Below are positions 36,165-47,759 of a stretch of DNA of 64,000 nt, piece after piece (within the stretch, counting starts at the first letter, position 1; every line of letters begins with the position of its first letter). The notes under the pieces are model-generated. The model was not told the origin of the DNA. It was given only the letters and a program-made list of their open reading frames with translations, and ran no database searches. This DNA comes from Bostrychus sinensis (taxonomy: Eukaryota > Chordata > Actinopteri > Gobiiformes > Eleotridae): NCBI GenBank assembly GCA_020698575.1, contig CM036248.1, positions 23,672,229 through 23,736,228 on the forward strand, in the 5' to 3' direction. The translations under genes were made by a program, and so were the position numbers.

Positions 36165-36379
36165 GAGGGCAAAGTACAAATGATGGATCAGTGAATAATG
36201 AACTCCCACGTCAATTGGTATGTTTGTATGCAGGCCTAAGTTTTTTGTTTTGTTTTTTTTTTGTTGTTGTGTTTCTGATAATCACATTTCTCTCTCCACC
36301 AAAGGTCACAAAGAAGAAGGCAGAAGCAGCAGAAACAGAATCTGTCTACACTTATGTCACCTTTGTTCATATAAAATAA
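36165..36379 (+). other. Distal ITIM tail exons downstream of NITR-5
   Basis: Two exon-like pieces: 36165-36217, preceded by CTTTCAG and followed by GTATG, codes for GQSTNDGSVNNELPRQL; 36305-36379, preceded by CCAAAG, codes for VTKKKAEAAETESVYTYVTF and ends TAA at 36377-36379. SVYTYV is the tail-c ITIM, but the DCEAALQRTIE stretch of NITR-3 is missing. Spliced to the NITR-5 TM exon they keep the frame throughout (1020 nt in total, 339 residues). They may be an alternative 3' end, or leftovers of a lost gene. AATAAA near 36505. Confidence 0.6.
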
Positions 36380-36814
36380 TAATCAAAGCTGTAATGTAAG
36401 TGCTCTTAAAAGCCATTTTTTTATTGGACAAAATATTATAGTATGTAGTAGAATTTCCATTATGCAAAGGTTTTTTATGTAATATTTATGTTGTGTTTTA
36501 TGAGTGACAATAAAAACTTGGTAATGCATTGTTTGTAAAATGTTATAAATATGTTATGTATATTTAAAAAAATATGTCTTTAAATATAAAATAAAGTGTA
36601 TGTTACAGTGTGTGGCTATTTTGTGAGGCACTTTTATTTTTAATCAACATTTCATACAGGAACTTATTAAAACAGGTGTAGCTTAAGTAATTTTCATGTT
36701 TTGGAGTAGCATGTCATTTGTCAAATTCAGGAATATGACACATATTAGCATAAAAAAATGTATAAAGAAAATATTTCCTTGTTGACTAAGATGAAAATGC
36801 ACAAATCCACAGAT

Positions 36815-39478
36815 TCAGGAAGAGTCCAGTTGTCTGTGATGTTCTGCTCTGACAGAGGAGTACACACACTCCTGCTCTCTTCTTGTTTTACTGCTCTGTT
36901 TCACTTTTCTGGAAGAAAAATTCAGCGCTGCATAGTTGACATCTGCAGCTCCACCACCCTGTGAATATGGATTTGTTGGAATATAAACAGAAAAATTGTT
37001 AGCACAAATAGGAAAAAAACAATCCACTGTTGAGCAAATGTATTTGTTGTATGCATTTATATTTTTAAGCAAATATGATAACTGTGGAGTATCATTTTTA
37101 ATGCTGGTGATGCCCAATATATTCGCCCAATATACATCCAATGTTTTAACTCCATTATATGAATGTTTACTCACCACAGCTTCTGACTGATTCCTAGCTG
37201 GCTTATCACTATGTAGACTATTGATAGTATCAGGAGCATCTGTAAAAGAAGAAATGATACACTATTACAACACAATAATAATGCAGGCATGTACAACGTT
37301 ACACACAGGATGTATTAAAATATACCATGGAATAATCAAGCCATTACATTTTAATGATATTACAGCTCACCTCTGCAGTGCTCACAGACTCTGCTTCTCT
37401 TTAGACAGACGCACAGGACGATGATCACAACCACACAGCAGGACAACAGGACTGACAGAGCCACAGTCACTGGGTCCTGGGTCACTACTGGGTCCTGGTC
37501 TGAAATAATGTTCACAGATAGAATTTTTGAGTAAAATAAATACATAAATAATATAAAAAATGATAACATGCCAACTTAAGTGCATTGAACTGGGTACAAC
37601 AATGGTGTAATACTGTGTAACCAGAGAGACAACAATAATGGATTATTTCACACAGGAATGGTGACAATAGTAAAGTTATATAAATGTGTGGGCAGATTTA
37701 TGGTTTGGAAAACAATACAACGTAGGGCCTTGTTTGCAAAGAAACTATATCCTACAATATATTGTACACCTAGACAAAGTCCAAAGTCCAGCCTGGGGCT
37801 TGAGTGGCACAGAGTGAGATTTCTTATGGCTCTTAGCTTCCATTAAAAATGAATTGTTTATGGCCCTCAGTACCATCAAACAGCATTTAGTAGTTTTTTC
37901 AGTACTTTACTGTTACAACTGTTAAGACAGATGTGACTTTTTCATGAGTTTGTTCGAAATTAGTTTAAGTCTGAATTTAGGACCACACAAGAGTATACTA
38001 ACTATAAACAATTAATAATAAAATCAAACAAATATATGCCACTAGAGTTAGGGAATTAGTTCATTTTTTCCCTGACTGATTTATTTCTATAGTGTAGAAC
38101 ATTTAGAAAATAGAAAAATATCTATTTTTTAAAATAGTACATTTTTTTAAAAACAGAAAGCAAAATCAAAAACTATCACTTTTGTACCATTTGAACAATT
38201 TCACAGTCTCATATTTGGCCCTCTTTCAAAAAGTTTGAACAGCCATATATAAAATTGACTTTTATTGTTGACTTATTACATTTTGTCTGCAGCAGGCAGC
38301 ATCAAGTCAACATCAACATATTAGATAACTTTTATGATAGACATGTGGATAATGATTATTTTGTTAATCAATAAGTAAAAGACAAAATCTGGTTTGCTTT
38401 GAATTTTCATGAACCTGTTTGGTTCAAGCTAAAAAATACCAGTGCCTAATAAATAAATGAATAAAAGGTGAAAATCAAGTAAAGAGAAGATGACAGTCAC
38501 TTCTACTTTTTTTGAATGGGCCATGGGAGCAGGTACTTTTTTTTTTTTTTTTTTTGTACAAATTAGTTATTGTCTCAGTACTACATATATATTTATTACA
38601 AAAAATAAATTAGGACTTACTTATCTCCACTCTTGTTCCTTCTCCAAACAGGACCTGTCCACATGTGTCCACAGTGCAGTAGTACGTCCCAGTGTCAGAG
38701 GAGTCCCCTATAGTTTTAGACAGACTGTAGACACAACTGTTGTTTGTAAAGTTGTACATTACTCCAGTGTGAGCCTCCACAGATCCAGCTCTGAACCAGT
38801 GCACTCTGTGTTGTTGTGGACACTGGACTTGGTTTTTGTTTTTGGACTGAAGTGAGCACTGAAGAGACACTGAGCCTCTTGGCTGCACTGAGGCTGATGC
38901 TGGACTTTGTCTCACATGAACACAGTTGTTTGAGATTTTTTTATCTGTGTCAAGGAAAACAAAATCAAGTGTCAAAAAATATTAATTAACTTTAATGAAA
39001 GTAATGCTCAAACAGTTTACCATTAACAACCAAGAAAGTGCTGTTTAAAGAGACTTGTCCATATCTCTCAGTCTTTTGACAATAGTAGATTGCTTCATCC
39101 TCCTTTTTTATATTTCTGATTGTAAAAACATGCTGCTTGTCTTTTATGGTGAAGTTAAAACGTTGATCTTTAAATAAATCATAAACTGTTGTTGCTTCGC
39201 GCAATATTTTTGCAATAGTTTGCATCATATGTCCAAGAGGTTGTTTAAACCAGTAAACATTTTCCAAGTATTCAGAAGAAGAATCTGAACATGTAAATGT
39301 GACGTTGTCTCCAGGTTGAACCACAGTCACAGGTAATTAGCTCCTCTACACTTTGAGCTGAAAACACACAAAAACATTACAATATACAGTAGTATTTATT
39401 GTATTGTACATTTTTGTAAATGTAGCTGTACTTACCCAAAGTGCTCAGAAAGATAAAAGCAGTGAGTGATCTAATCAT
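36815..39478 (-). CDS. nitr: NITR-6, novel immune-type receptor of a second subfamily (minus strand)
   Basis: Exons, in transcript order: leader 39478-39436 (MIRSLTAFIFLSTLG); V 39357-39021; I 38944-38621; TM 37499-37371; cytoplasmic 37239-37175; tail 36958-36815. The V domain reads VVQPGDNVTFTC, VYWFKQPLG, DEAIYYC; the I domain has CSLQ, QVQC, WFRAGS, SCVYSLSK, DTGTYYC, DTCGQ and FGEGTRV. The TM is ALSVLLSCCVVVIIVLCVCL. The tail has VNYAALNF (ITIM consensus) and ECVYSSV (ITIM-like). The leader and V exon do not join in frame: the V exon start (GAGGAGCTAATTACC) seems to hold one extra A near 39337, which would stop translation unless another splice site is used. All other junctions are in phase. 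It is likely an inhibitory receptor, recently broken or mis-sequenced. It converges on NITR-5. Confidence 0.75.
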
Positions 39479-39762
39479 GGTTTGATCTGATGTATGAGGC
39501 AGACGTATACATGTGTATTTGAAGTGCTCTCATCTATAAGGGGGCTTTGAAAAGCGGAAATTGTTACCATTGGCTGAAAGCACAAATTTACCACCCCCTA
39601 AAAATAGTATAGGAATCAGGCTCCTATTTCAGTACAAGCTGTATGCAGCTTTTTAAAAATAATTCTCCATTATATTATTATATTATATTATTGCTGCATT
39701 CATTTGGATTGTGGAAGCTAAAAGCATATGGAGGACCATGAGGGCCACGCGAAAAGGAATAA

Positions 39763-40070
39763 TGCTTTTATTAAAAGAGTTTTTAAAAGAGCCTTTAATA
39801 AATGGATTACTAAATGCTTTTATTAAAAGATTGTTTAAAAGAGCATTACTAAATGCTTTTATTAAAAGATTGTTTAAAAGAGCATTACTAAATGCTTTTA
39901 TTAAAAGAGTTTTTAAAAGAGCCTTTAATAATTGGATTACTAAATGCTTTTATTAAAAGAGTTTTTAAAAAAGCCTTTAATAAATGGATTACTAAATGCT
40001 TTTATTAAATGAGTTTTTAAAAGAGGATTTAATAAATGGATTATTAAATGCTTTTAATAAAAGAAGGATG
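39763..40070. repeat. AT-rich tandem repeat of about 50-60 bp units
   Basis: Units of the form AAATGCTTTTATTAAAAGAGTTTTTAAAAGAG recur about six times with length variation. An open frame through the array (39711-39956) codes only for the repeat and is not taken as a gene. Confidence 0.85.
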
Positions 40071-40192
40071 AATAGCGTTATTCATTAATGCATTTAGGAA
40101 ATCGGTTTCCTAAAAACTTGGGGATCACACTCCAAGTGCCCTTTTGGTCCTTGTTTTTTTTTTTTTTTTTTTTTTTGTGGCTTTAAGCCCTC

Positions 40193-40536
40193 ATGTGTAT
40201 GGGGTAAGGAAACTATCAAAATAGACGTGCATGTAAAAGTGAAATGCGTATATATTTGTCCATAATTGTGCATAAAATTAATTTAGTAAATTATTGTACA
40301 AGAGAATCCAAATCCAAAAATTACAACATTATATATTTGCAAATATGAAATACAGTTTTTGGGTTTGCGGTTCATTTGTTGTGAATACAACTTACAATTT
40401 TACGCTTGGTACTGCTCTCTTGAGAATACGAAACTCAGCCGTCAAGAAACTATCAAAATTACATCATGGCCTCACAGGCGCTCACAGGCATTATGTATCG
40501 AGCAAGCAATCATGGATTCTCAAACTGGAGGTTGCT
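40193..40536. repeat. Left arm of a long inverted repeat
   Basis: This arm is the reverse complement of about 47285-47717, from the outer GTATGGGGTAAGG to the inner CAATCATGGATTCTCAAACTGG. The right arm is longer because it holds an internal tandem duplication of about 110 bp. On the right the arm continues into a LINE C-terminus; on the left it stops at 40536 and unrelated sequence follows. Confidence 0.85.
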
Positions 40537-41330
40537 TGCTATCCCAGAATGCTTTGCGGTGGCAGCCGTGGTGGAGGAGAAAGTCCACAGCAGGTAAGTT
40601 TAAAGTTGAAATATTACTGCTGTCTTGGCACGAAATTAACTTTTAAGACAATTTGAGGTGAGAAATGTATCATTTTAATCTTAAATCTGTACTCTATTCT
40701 TAAAGATAGCCCCTAACTGAGAATTTTGTTCCGACGTTGACGGGCCGGCTGGACCAAGCGGCCCTCACTAGCTAGCAGCACTCAGAGCTAACTGTACCCG
40801 GCTCAAAACAGCCGAGTCCGGCCAGTTGTCTCGAAATGTACCGCTGCCTCTGGCTGTCTTTTTAGTGGTAAAAAAAAAATAAGTTTTAGGTTCGTTTTTG
40901 TATTTGTTGTGGGCTATATTTGTTGTATATCAAAAATATTAATGCTATTAACGTTATATTAAGTAAATATTTTATATTAACTAAATATTTCTCTCAAAAT
41001 TATAGGTTCAAGGTAAATTAAGGCAAAATGTGTTATGTATAATATTTTGTTCATCTATTCTGTTTTGTTTTGACTTGTGAGACGATGGGACATGATGGAA
41101 GAGAAGCAGGGACACTGAGGCTGTGCTAGTTGAAGGAGCTCAGATCAGAGAGGAGCATAATTACAAAATTTGTTCAAAATCTTTAATTAAAATTTCTTCA
41201 TGTGCAATACAAAGGGAGGTTTGATTTTTGTAAACAAAAGCAATGTTATCTGAAGCAAGAGAAACAGACTTTAACAGTTTAATGAACATATTTTATTTTA
41301 ATTACTGAAAAGTTGCTAACTGTAGTGATG
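40537..41330. other. Sequence inside the inverted-repeat block, no gene
   Basis: A GC-richer patch (40540-40860) is followed by AT-rich sequence. I see no supported gene or named element. Confidence 0.4.
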
Positions 41331-41344
41331 TTTTCTCAGACATC

Positions 41345-41455
41345 CAGGCAACTCTGAACATGGTCAGTCTGGCCAGAGGCAGTTCTGGAGATGGTCAGTC
41401 TGACTCAGAGACAGTTCTGGAGATGGTCAGTCTGACTCAGAGACAGTTCTGGAGA
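41345..41455. repeat. Short tandem repeat, unit about 36 bp
   Basis: The phrase CTGGAGATGGTCAGTCTGACT with CAGAGACAGTT recurs about three times. It lies next to the Harbinger-like remnant. Confidence 0.75.
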
Positions 41456-41525
41456 GCTCCCAGTCTTCAGCTGCAGCACCTCCCTGTCCTCTCCTGGTCC
41501 TGCTGCTGCTTCATCCTCCTGCTCT

Positions 41526-42070
41526 TCACCTAAACTCTCTACGCAGCTGTAGTGGGCATGCAGCTGGTTCCATGAGTTTAGGAGAGAACCTGAGATGGAT
41601 CTGCCATTGTGTCTTCAGAGCACCAAAGGTACGCACTCTAACACTGCTGGCCTTTGTGTGGTGTTGTAGTGTGCCTCCACTTGTCCTGTACCAAACACAA
41701 AAAATGTTCACTGTTTAAAAATTATGATTATATTATACAGTAATCCAAGTATGAATTTTGTGTGTCATTGTAGGTCTAACTTACTGGTTTCAGGCTGACG
41801 GTATGGGGTCATTACAATGATGATGTATTGGAGGCACAGGTACCCCCTTCACTCTGAGCAGGAGGCCTGGTGAACAGCTAAGGACAGGTGTGTCGTACAC
41901 AGATCCCGCGGCAGTGAATGTCCCTCTGCATTACACACACTCTGCAGGATTATGAAGGGGAAATGTCTTCATGTAACATCTCTCTTCTGTGGTTCTGCAG
42001 TAGGGATGGCCTTGCGTGGCACCTGTTGATGGCACCGACAGCATGGGGGTGCCTTGTGCCCAGCAAACGC
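41526..42070 (-). mobile_element. PIF/Harbinger-like transposase remnant
   Basis: Two minus-strand pieces recall Harbinger nucleases. Near 41570-41680, EAHYNTT and, one frame over, VRTFGALKTQW resemble the conserved RxxIERTFGxLKxRF region. Near 42010-42060, HPHAVGAIN followed by CHARPS resembles the GAIDGTH region, with the catalytic Asp replaced by Asn. Frames are broken throughout. I infer the family from these two motifs only. Confidence 0.45.
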
Positions 42071-42453
42071 TGTCTTCACCTGCTCCACTTCATCCTCTTT
42101 GGGTAAATAAGGAAGAGGGGTCATCAATGATCCTGCAGACTGCAGCCGCTGGTGTGGCAGGACGTAGGAGACTACACAGGCCAGGAAACGGTGACCAGAG
42201 CTTCATCCGCATGGGTTTATCCATAGGGCTTCCCATGGAGGAGCAACTGAACCAGCAAGCGAAAGCTGGGTCAGGACAGCCTGAAGGCAGGTTTCATCTC
42301 ACCAGAGGTGGAAGACAAACTCAACTTCATTACTTAACAACTTACTTTACGTAAAATTATTTTGCACAGATTCAAGATACAATTCATGAATGTTTTAAAT
42401 GTGAGGGATTTTGCTGAAGGTCTTCTTCTTTATTATTCTGTTGTTTCTAAAGA

Positions 42454-45438
42454 GCCAGCCAGGCTCGATAGGACTCCTTCTTCAGCCTGACGGCATCCCT
42501 TACTTTTGGGGCTTGCCGCCATGACAGGCACCAGAGACCTTACGGCCACAGCTCCTGACGGCTGCATTGACAATAGAGGTGGAGAACATGGTCCACTCGG
42601 ACTCAATGTCTCCAACCTCCCCCGAGATCTGGTTGAAGCTCTCCCGGAGGTGGGAGTTGAAGACCCCTCTGACAGGAGGCTCAGACAGACGTTCCCAACA
42701 GACCCTCACAATACATTTGGGCCTGCCGAGTCTGTCTGGCCCCTCATCCTCCGCCAGCGGATCCAACTCACCACCAGGTGGTGATCAGTTGACAGCTCAG
42801 CTTCACCCAAGTGTCCAAGACACACAGCCGAAGGTCAGATGACACGACTACAAAGTCGATCATCGACCTCCGGCCTAGGGTGTCCTGGTGCCACGTGCAC
42901 TGATGGACACCCTTGTGCTTGAACATGGTGTTCGTTATGGAAAATCCGTGACTAGCACAGAAGTCCAATAACAAAACACAGCTCGGGTTCAGATCATGGA
43001 GGCCGTTCCTCCCAATCACGCCCCTCCAGGTATCACTGTCGCTGCCCACGTGAGCGTTGAAGTCTCCCAGCAGAATGACGGAGTCCCCAGTTGGAACACT
43101 TTCCAGCACCCCTCCCAGGGACTCCAAGAAGGCCGAGTACTCTACACTGCTGTTCGGCCCATAGGCCGAAACAACAGTGAGAGACCTGTCCCCAACCCGA
43201 AGGCGCAGGGACACGACCCTCTCATTCAACGGGGAAAACTCCAACACATGGCAGCTGAGCTGGGGAGCAATGAGCAAGCCCACACCAGCCCGCCACCTCT
43301 CACCGCAGGCAACGCCAGAGTAGAAGAGAGTCCAGCCCCTCTCAAGGAGTTGGGTTCCAGAGCCCAAACTGTGCGTGGAGGTGAGCCCGACTATCTCTAG
43401 TCGGTAACGCTCAACCTCACGCACAAGCTCAGGCTCCTTCCCCCCCAGCGAGGTGACATTCCATGTCCCCAGAGCCAGTTTCTGTGTCCAGGGATCGGGA
43501 CGCCAAGGCCCCCGCCTTCGACCACTAAACCACAAGACCACTGGCTTGTGGGACTCCCGAGGCATCCGACGGGTACCAGCAGGCCTAAGCGTGCTGCGGC
43601 CCAGGCGGTTGTGGAGGCAAAAACTCGGGTCTGGGAGGAGTTCGGGGAGGCCATGGAGGAGGACTATCGGTCGGCCTCAAAGAGATTCTGGCAAAACGTC
43701 CGCCGCCTCAGAAGGGGGAAGCAGTTCTTCACCAACACTGTTTACAGTGAGGGTGGGGAGCTGTTGACCTTGACTGGGGATGGTGTTGGGCGGTGGAAGG
43801 AATACTTTGAGGATCTCCTCAATCCCATCGACATGTCTTCTGTTGAGGAAGCAGAGGTTGGGGACTCGGAGGAGGATTCATCCATCACCCGGGCTGAAGT
43901 CACCGAGGTGGTTAAAAAGCTCCTCGGTGGCAAGGCACTGGGTGTGGATGAGATTCGCCCTGAGTACCTCAAGTCTCTGGATGTTGTGGGGCTGTCGTGG
44001 CTGACACGTCTCTGCAACATCGCGTGGCGGTGGGGGACAGTGCCTCTGGACTGGCAGACCGGGGTGGTGGTCCCTCTTTTCAAGAAGGGGGACTGGAGAG
44101 TGTGTTCCAACTACAGGGGGATCACACTTCTCAGCCTCCCCGGGAAAGTCTATTCCAGGGTACTGGAGAGGAGAATTCGGCCGATAGTCGAACCTCGGAT
44201 TCAGGAGGAACAATGCGGTTTTCGTCTTGGCCGTGGAACAGTGAACCAGCTCTACACCCTCTATCGTGTGCTCGAGGGTTCATGGGAGTTCGCCCAACCA
44301 GTCCACATGTGCTTTGCGGACCTGGAGAAGGCATTCGACCATGTCCCTCGTAGCGTCCTTTGGGGGGTGCTCTGGGAGTACAGGGTCCGAGGCCCTTTGT
44401 TAAGGGCTGTTCGGTCCCTGTATGACCGGAGCAGGAGTTTGGTTCGCATTGCAAGTTGATTGTCAATTGTAAGTCCGACCTGTTTCCGGTGCATGTTGGA
44501 CTCCGGCAGGGCTGCCCTTTGTCACCGGTTCTGTTCATAATTTTTATGGACAGAATTTCTAGGTGCAGCCAGGGGCCGGAGGGAGTCAGGTTTGGGGACC
44601 ACAGGATTTCATCTCTGCTTTTTGCGGATGATGTTGTCCTGTTGGCTTCATCAGGCCAGGACCTTCAGTGTGCACTGGGGCGGTTTGCAGCCGAAGGTGA
44701 AGCGGCTGGGATGAGAATCAGCACCTCCAAGTCCGAGGCCATGGTTCTCAACCGGAAAAGGGTGGCTTGCCCTCTCCAGGTTGGAGGAGAGTTCCTGCCT
44801 CAAGTGGAGGAGTTTAAGTATCTCGGGGTCTTGTTCACGAGTGAGGGAAGGATGGAGCGTGAGATCGACAGACGGATCGGTGCAGCATCTGCAGTAATGC
44901 GGTCGTTGTATCGGTCTGTTGTGGTAAAGAAGGAAGCTGAGCCGAAAGGCGAAGCTCTCGATTTACCGGTCGATCCACGTTCCTACTCTCACCTATGGTC
45001 ATGAGCTTTGGGTCATGACCGAAAGGACAAGATCCCGGATACAAACGGCCGAAATGAGTTTACTCCGCAGGGTGGCTGGGCGCTCCCTTAGAGATAGGGT
45101 GAGGAGCTCGGTTACCCGGGAGGAGCACGGAGTAGAGCCGCTGCTCCTCCACATCGAGAGGAGCCAGCTGAGGTGGCTTGGGCATCTGTTCCGGATGCCT
45201 CCCGGACGCCTCCCTGGGGAGGTGTTCCAGGCATGTCCCACCGGGAGGAGGCCCCGGGGAAGACCTAGGACATGCTGGAGGGACTATGTCTCTCGTCTGG
45301 CCTGGGAACGCCTTGTGGTTCCTCCTGAGGAGCTGGAGGAAGTGTCCAGGGAGAGGGATGTCTGGGTGTCCCTGCTTAGACTGCTGCCTCCGCGACCCGG
45401 CCCCAGATAAAGCGGAAGAAGATGGATGGATGGATGGA
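42454..45438 (+). mobile_element. Rex3-like (RTE clade) LINE with inverted 5' half
   Basis: The element is flanked by a 13-bp duplication TTGTTTCTAAAGA (42441-42453 and 45439-45451) and ends in GATG repeats, as known for Rex3. The right part (about 43560-45410, plus strand) codes for the reverse transcriptase: KKLLGGKALGVDEIRPEYLK, NYRGITLLSLPGKVYSRVLE, LEKAFDHVPR, the catalytic FADD (LLFADDVVLLA), then the C-terminal RSQLRWLGHLFRMPPGRLPG. The left part (42454-43560) is the apurinic-type endonuclease region in opposite orientation. The RT is broken by a stop at 44457-44459 and an indel near 44940, so the copy is dead. Without the inversion the two parts would abut. Confidence 0.9.
42768..43565 (-). 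pseudogene. LINE apurinic-type endonuclease domain, inverted segment
   Basis: The minus-strand frame shows the endonuclease motifs LALGTWNVTSLGG (Asn of the first motif), EIVGLTSTHS (where active copies have ...ETH or similar), VVSAYGPN, ILLGDFNAHVG (catalytic D and N) and SMIDFVVVSSDLR. Downstream coding (toward 42454) runs through the linker RVCWERLSEPPVRGVFNSHL to KKESYRAWLA, the point at which the plus-strand part takes over. Confidence 0.85.
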
Positions 45439-45728
45439 TTGTTTCTAAAGAAGTACTACTTTACTGCATCTTTTTTTATTTAAGTACTGTGTGTCTGCAA
45501 TGAGGGTACAACAAAAACACATGATTTTAAACCAAACCTCAAATTATTTTGTACTTCAAACTAACTCATAAATGTTGTGGAGTAAAAAGTACAGATACTT
45601 TGTCAAAAATGTAGTACAGTAAAAGTATCCCCTGTAAATTTTTGTACGCAAGTAAGTTACATACGTATAGATACATGAAAATTGTGCTTAAGTAAAGTAA
45701 TAAAGTACTTCGTTGCACTCCACCACTG

Positions 45729-46800
45729 CAGGTCACCTCCAGACGAGAAAAATGCCCAGATTGGCCCACTGTAGTTCAGCAGCACAAAGTTGCTAAAGGC
45801 CCATGTCTCCTGTTTTTGATTGCCTTTCATATTTCTTTTCATGTGACTGAATACATTTCCTTGTCTACATAATGATTCTGTGGAGATTTTGTAGTTGTAT
45901 GAGGGCTTAGCTAATATCAAAAATGAATGTTGGGTTTAAGATAATATAGCTGTCACGTGTTGTATAATGTAGGTGTGGATATAATTTACCTGATACATAA
46001 ATAATTTATTAGTATAGTGCTCAGAATTTACTTCCCAGTGCTGTGGAACCCTGCTGTTGCTAATGTATATGTTACATTAAATGTTCATTCTGTTTATTTG
46101 TAAAGTAAAATACCTGGATGTATAGTGACAGAACATTGCTGCTGTGTTATATACGTAATTATTATAATTATTATATTAAGTGCTGAAAAACTAATCTGCA
46201 AAGAAGCTATGAAAAAATTGCTATCGAATAAAGCTATGAGCATTTGCGGGTCCTCCTCCGCCGCATCAGAGCTCTTTTGACTTGTCTTCGTCCTTGGCAC
46301 TGAGCCCTGGGGTAAAAGTGAGCGGCGGCGAGAGCAACAACTCCGCGGACAACAACAAACTCTGAAGTAACACTCCAGCTGGGACGTCCCACAGTCCCGT
46401 CTCCCATTAATGTTGTTTTTATTGCTACAATTGCTGCCACAGTTCGAATTCATAATCAGTTAAAAATACGACAGTAAATTTCTTTTATAAAATTTAAAAT
46501 AGCATGTATTATAATATAATATTATAATATAATAGTAATATGCATTATTAAAATATTTAAGATACAAACTAGTTTAAAGCTTTATACTGTATAATTATTT
46601 TAACGCAGGATATAATTTTATTATTACGAGAGAAAAAGACGAGCTGCGCGGTGACGTCATCGAGCACGCTGCTGTTCCAATTCACAAGAAACCGTTCTGT
46701 GTGCTCCCGTACTCCCCAAGTCCGTACTTCCAGCGTACTCGGCAAGTACGTACTTACCAAGAACACAAGTACGTACTTGCATTCTTTGGTATTGAGAAAC
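45729..46800. other. Non-coding, transposon-like sequence
   Basis: No gene is supported. Near 46640-46806 a stretch rich in AAGTACGTACTTG ends in GAGAAACGGCCC, which looks like the terminal region of a DNA transposon whose other end I could not find. A minus-strand frame at 46234-46440 starts MAAIVAIKTTLMGDG but is not recognised. Confidence 0.35.
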
Positions 46801-46859
46801 GGCCCAGGTTTCTTTCCGCGTCTGTATTAGTTTCTTCGGCCATGTTGGCTTGGCGTCCT

Positions 46860-47345
46860 GAAAACTTTTAATAATAATATAATAATAATACTAATTATTA
46901 TTATTATTATTGTTATTATTATTATTTGTATAGCACCTTTCTTAACATTGTTACAAAGTGCTTTACTGTGCAAAATACATAAAAACCCATAACAGACCCT
47001 TCAAGTAAAAATTAAAAAAAAAAACAATAGAACACGAGTAGAATAAAACAATATAAAGACAGAATTGACAGAACAATAAAAACACAAATCAAACAATACA
47101 ACAATAAAATCAGGTAATATCAAATGCCTTTCTAAAAAGGAAGGTTTTTAAATGCTTCTTAAAAGTATTGAGACATCTGATGTGCCTGAGTTCTGGGGTG
47201 AGTGCATTCCAGAGGGAGGGAGCCCGAACTGCAAAAGCCCGGTCCCCTTTAGTGGCTCGCTGGGTGCATGCACAAAACCAGTTTGAGAATCCATGATTGC
47301 TTGCTCGATACATAATGCCTGTGAGCGCCTGTGAGGCCATGACGT
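46860..47345 (-). mobile_element. L2-like LINE 3' end, minus strand
   Basis: The minus strand codes for KGDRAFAVRAPSLWNALTPE and LNTFKKHLKTFLFRKAFDI, the C-terminus typical of L2-clade LINEs. A 3' UTR follows, with GGTGCTATACAAATAATAAT and an ATT-type tail (46866-46927). It is the same class of end as 23344-23740 but a different copy. Confidence 0.75.
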
Positions 47346-47717
47346 AATTTTGATAGTTTCTTGACGGCTGAGTTTCGTATTCTCAAGAGAGCAGTACCAA
47401 GCGTAAAAGTGTAAGTTGTATTCACAACAAATGAACCGCAAACCCAAAAACTGTATTTCGTATTTGCAAATATGTAATGTTGTAATTTTTGGATTTGTAT
47501 TCTTTTGTAAATTGAAAGTTGTATTCACAACAAATGAACCACAAACACAAAAACTGTATTTCGTATTTGCAAATATATAATGTTGTAATTTTTGGATTTG
47601 TATTCTCTTGTACAATAATTTACAAAATGTATTTTATGCACAATTATGGACAAATATATACGCATTTCACTTTTACATGCACGTCTATTTTGATAGTTTC
47701 CTTACCCCATACATGTG
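47285..47717. repeat. Right arm of a long inverted repeat
   Basis: Reverse complement of 40193-40536. A segment containing GTTGTATTCACAACAAATGA and TTGTAATTTTTGGATTTGTA occurs twice in tandem (about 47408-47505 and 47518-47610), which the left arm has once. Confidence 0.85.
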
Positions 47718-47759
47718 GCTCTTCATAAGAGCATTTATTCATTCATTAATTATTAATTA

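Larger units (their letters stand above)
42303..45728. mobile_element. Probable hAT-like MITE, split by a Rex3-like LINE
   Basis: The left end CAGAGGTGGAAGAC and the complement of the right end, CAGTGGTGGAGTGC, are similar inverted ends of a type common in fish. The 8 bp outside (CATCTCAC and CAGGTCAC) agree at six positions. The interior is interrupted at 42454-45438 by a LINE. Identification rests on the ends alone. Confidence 0.45.

Noticed and set aside
39711..39956. 81-residue frame with repeated LNAFIKR motifs
   Set aside because: It only translates an AT-rich tandem repeat and has no homologous feature outside it.
44131..44538. Minus-strand frames of 111-135 residues over the LINE RT
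   Set aside because: They are shadows of the GC-rich plus-strand RT coding sequence, which has recognisable catalytic motifs.
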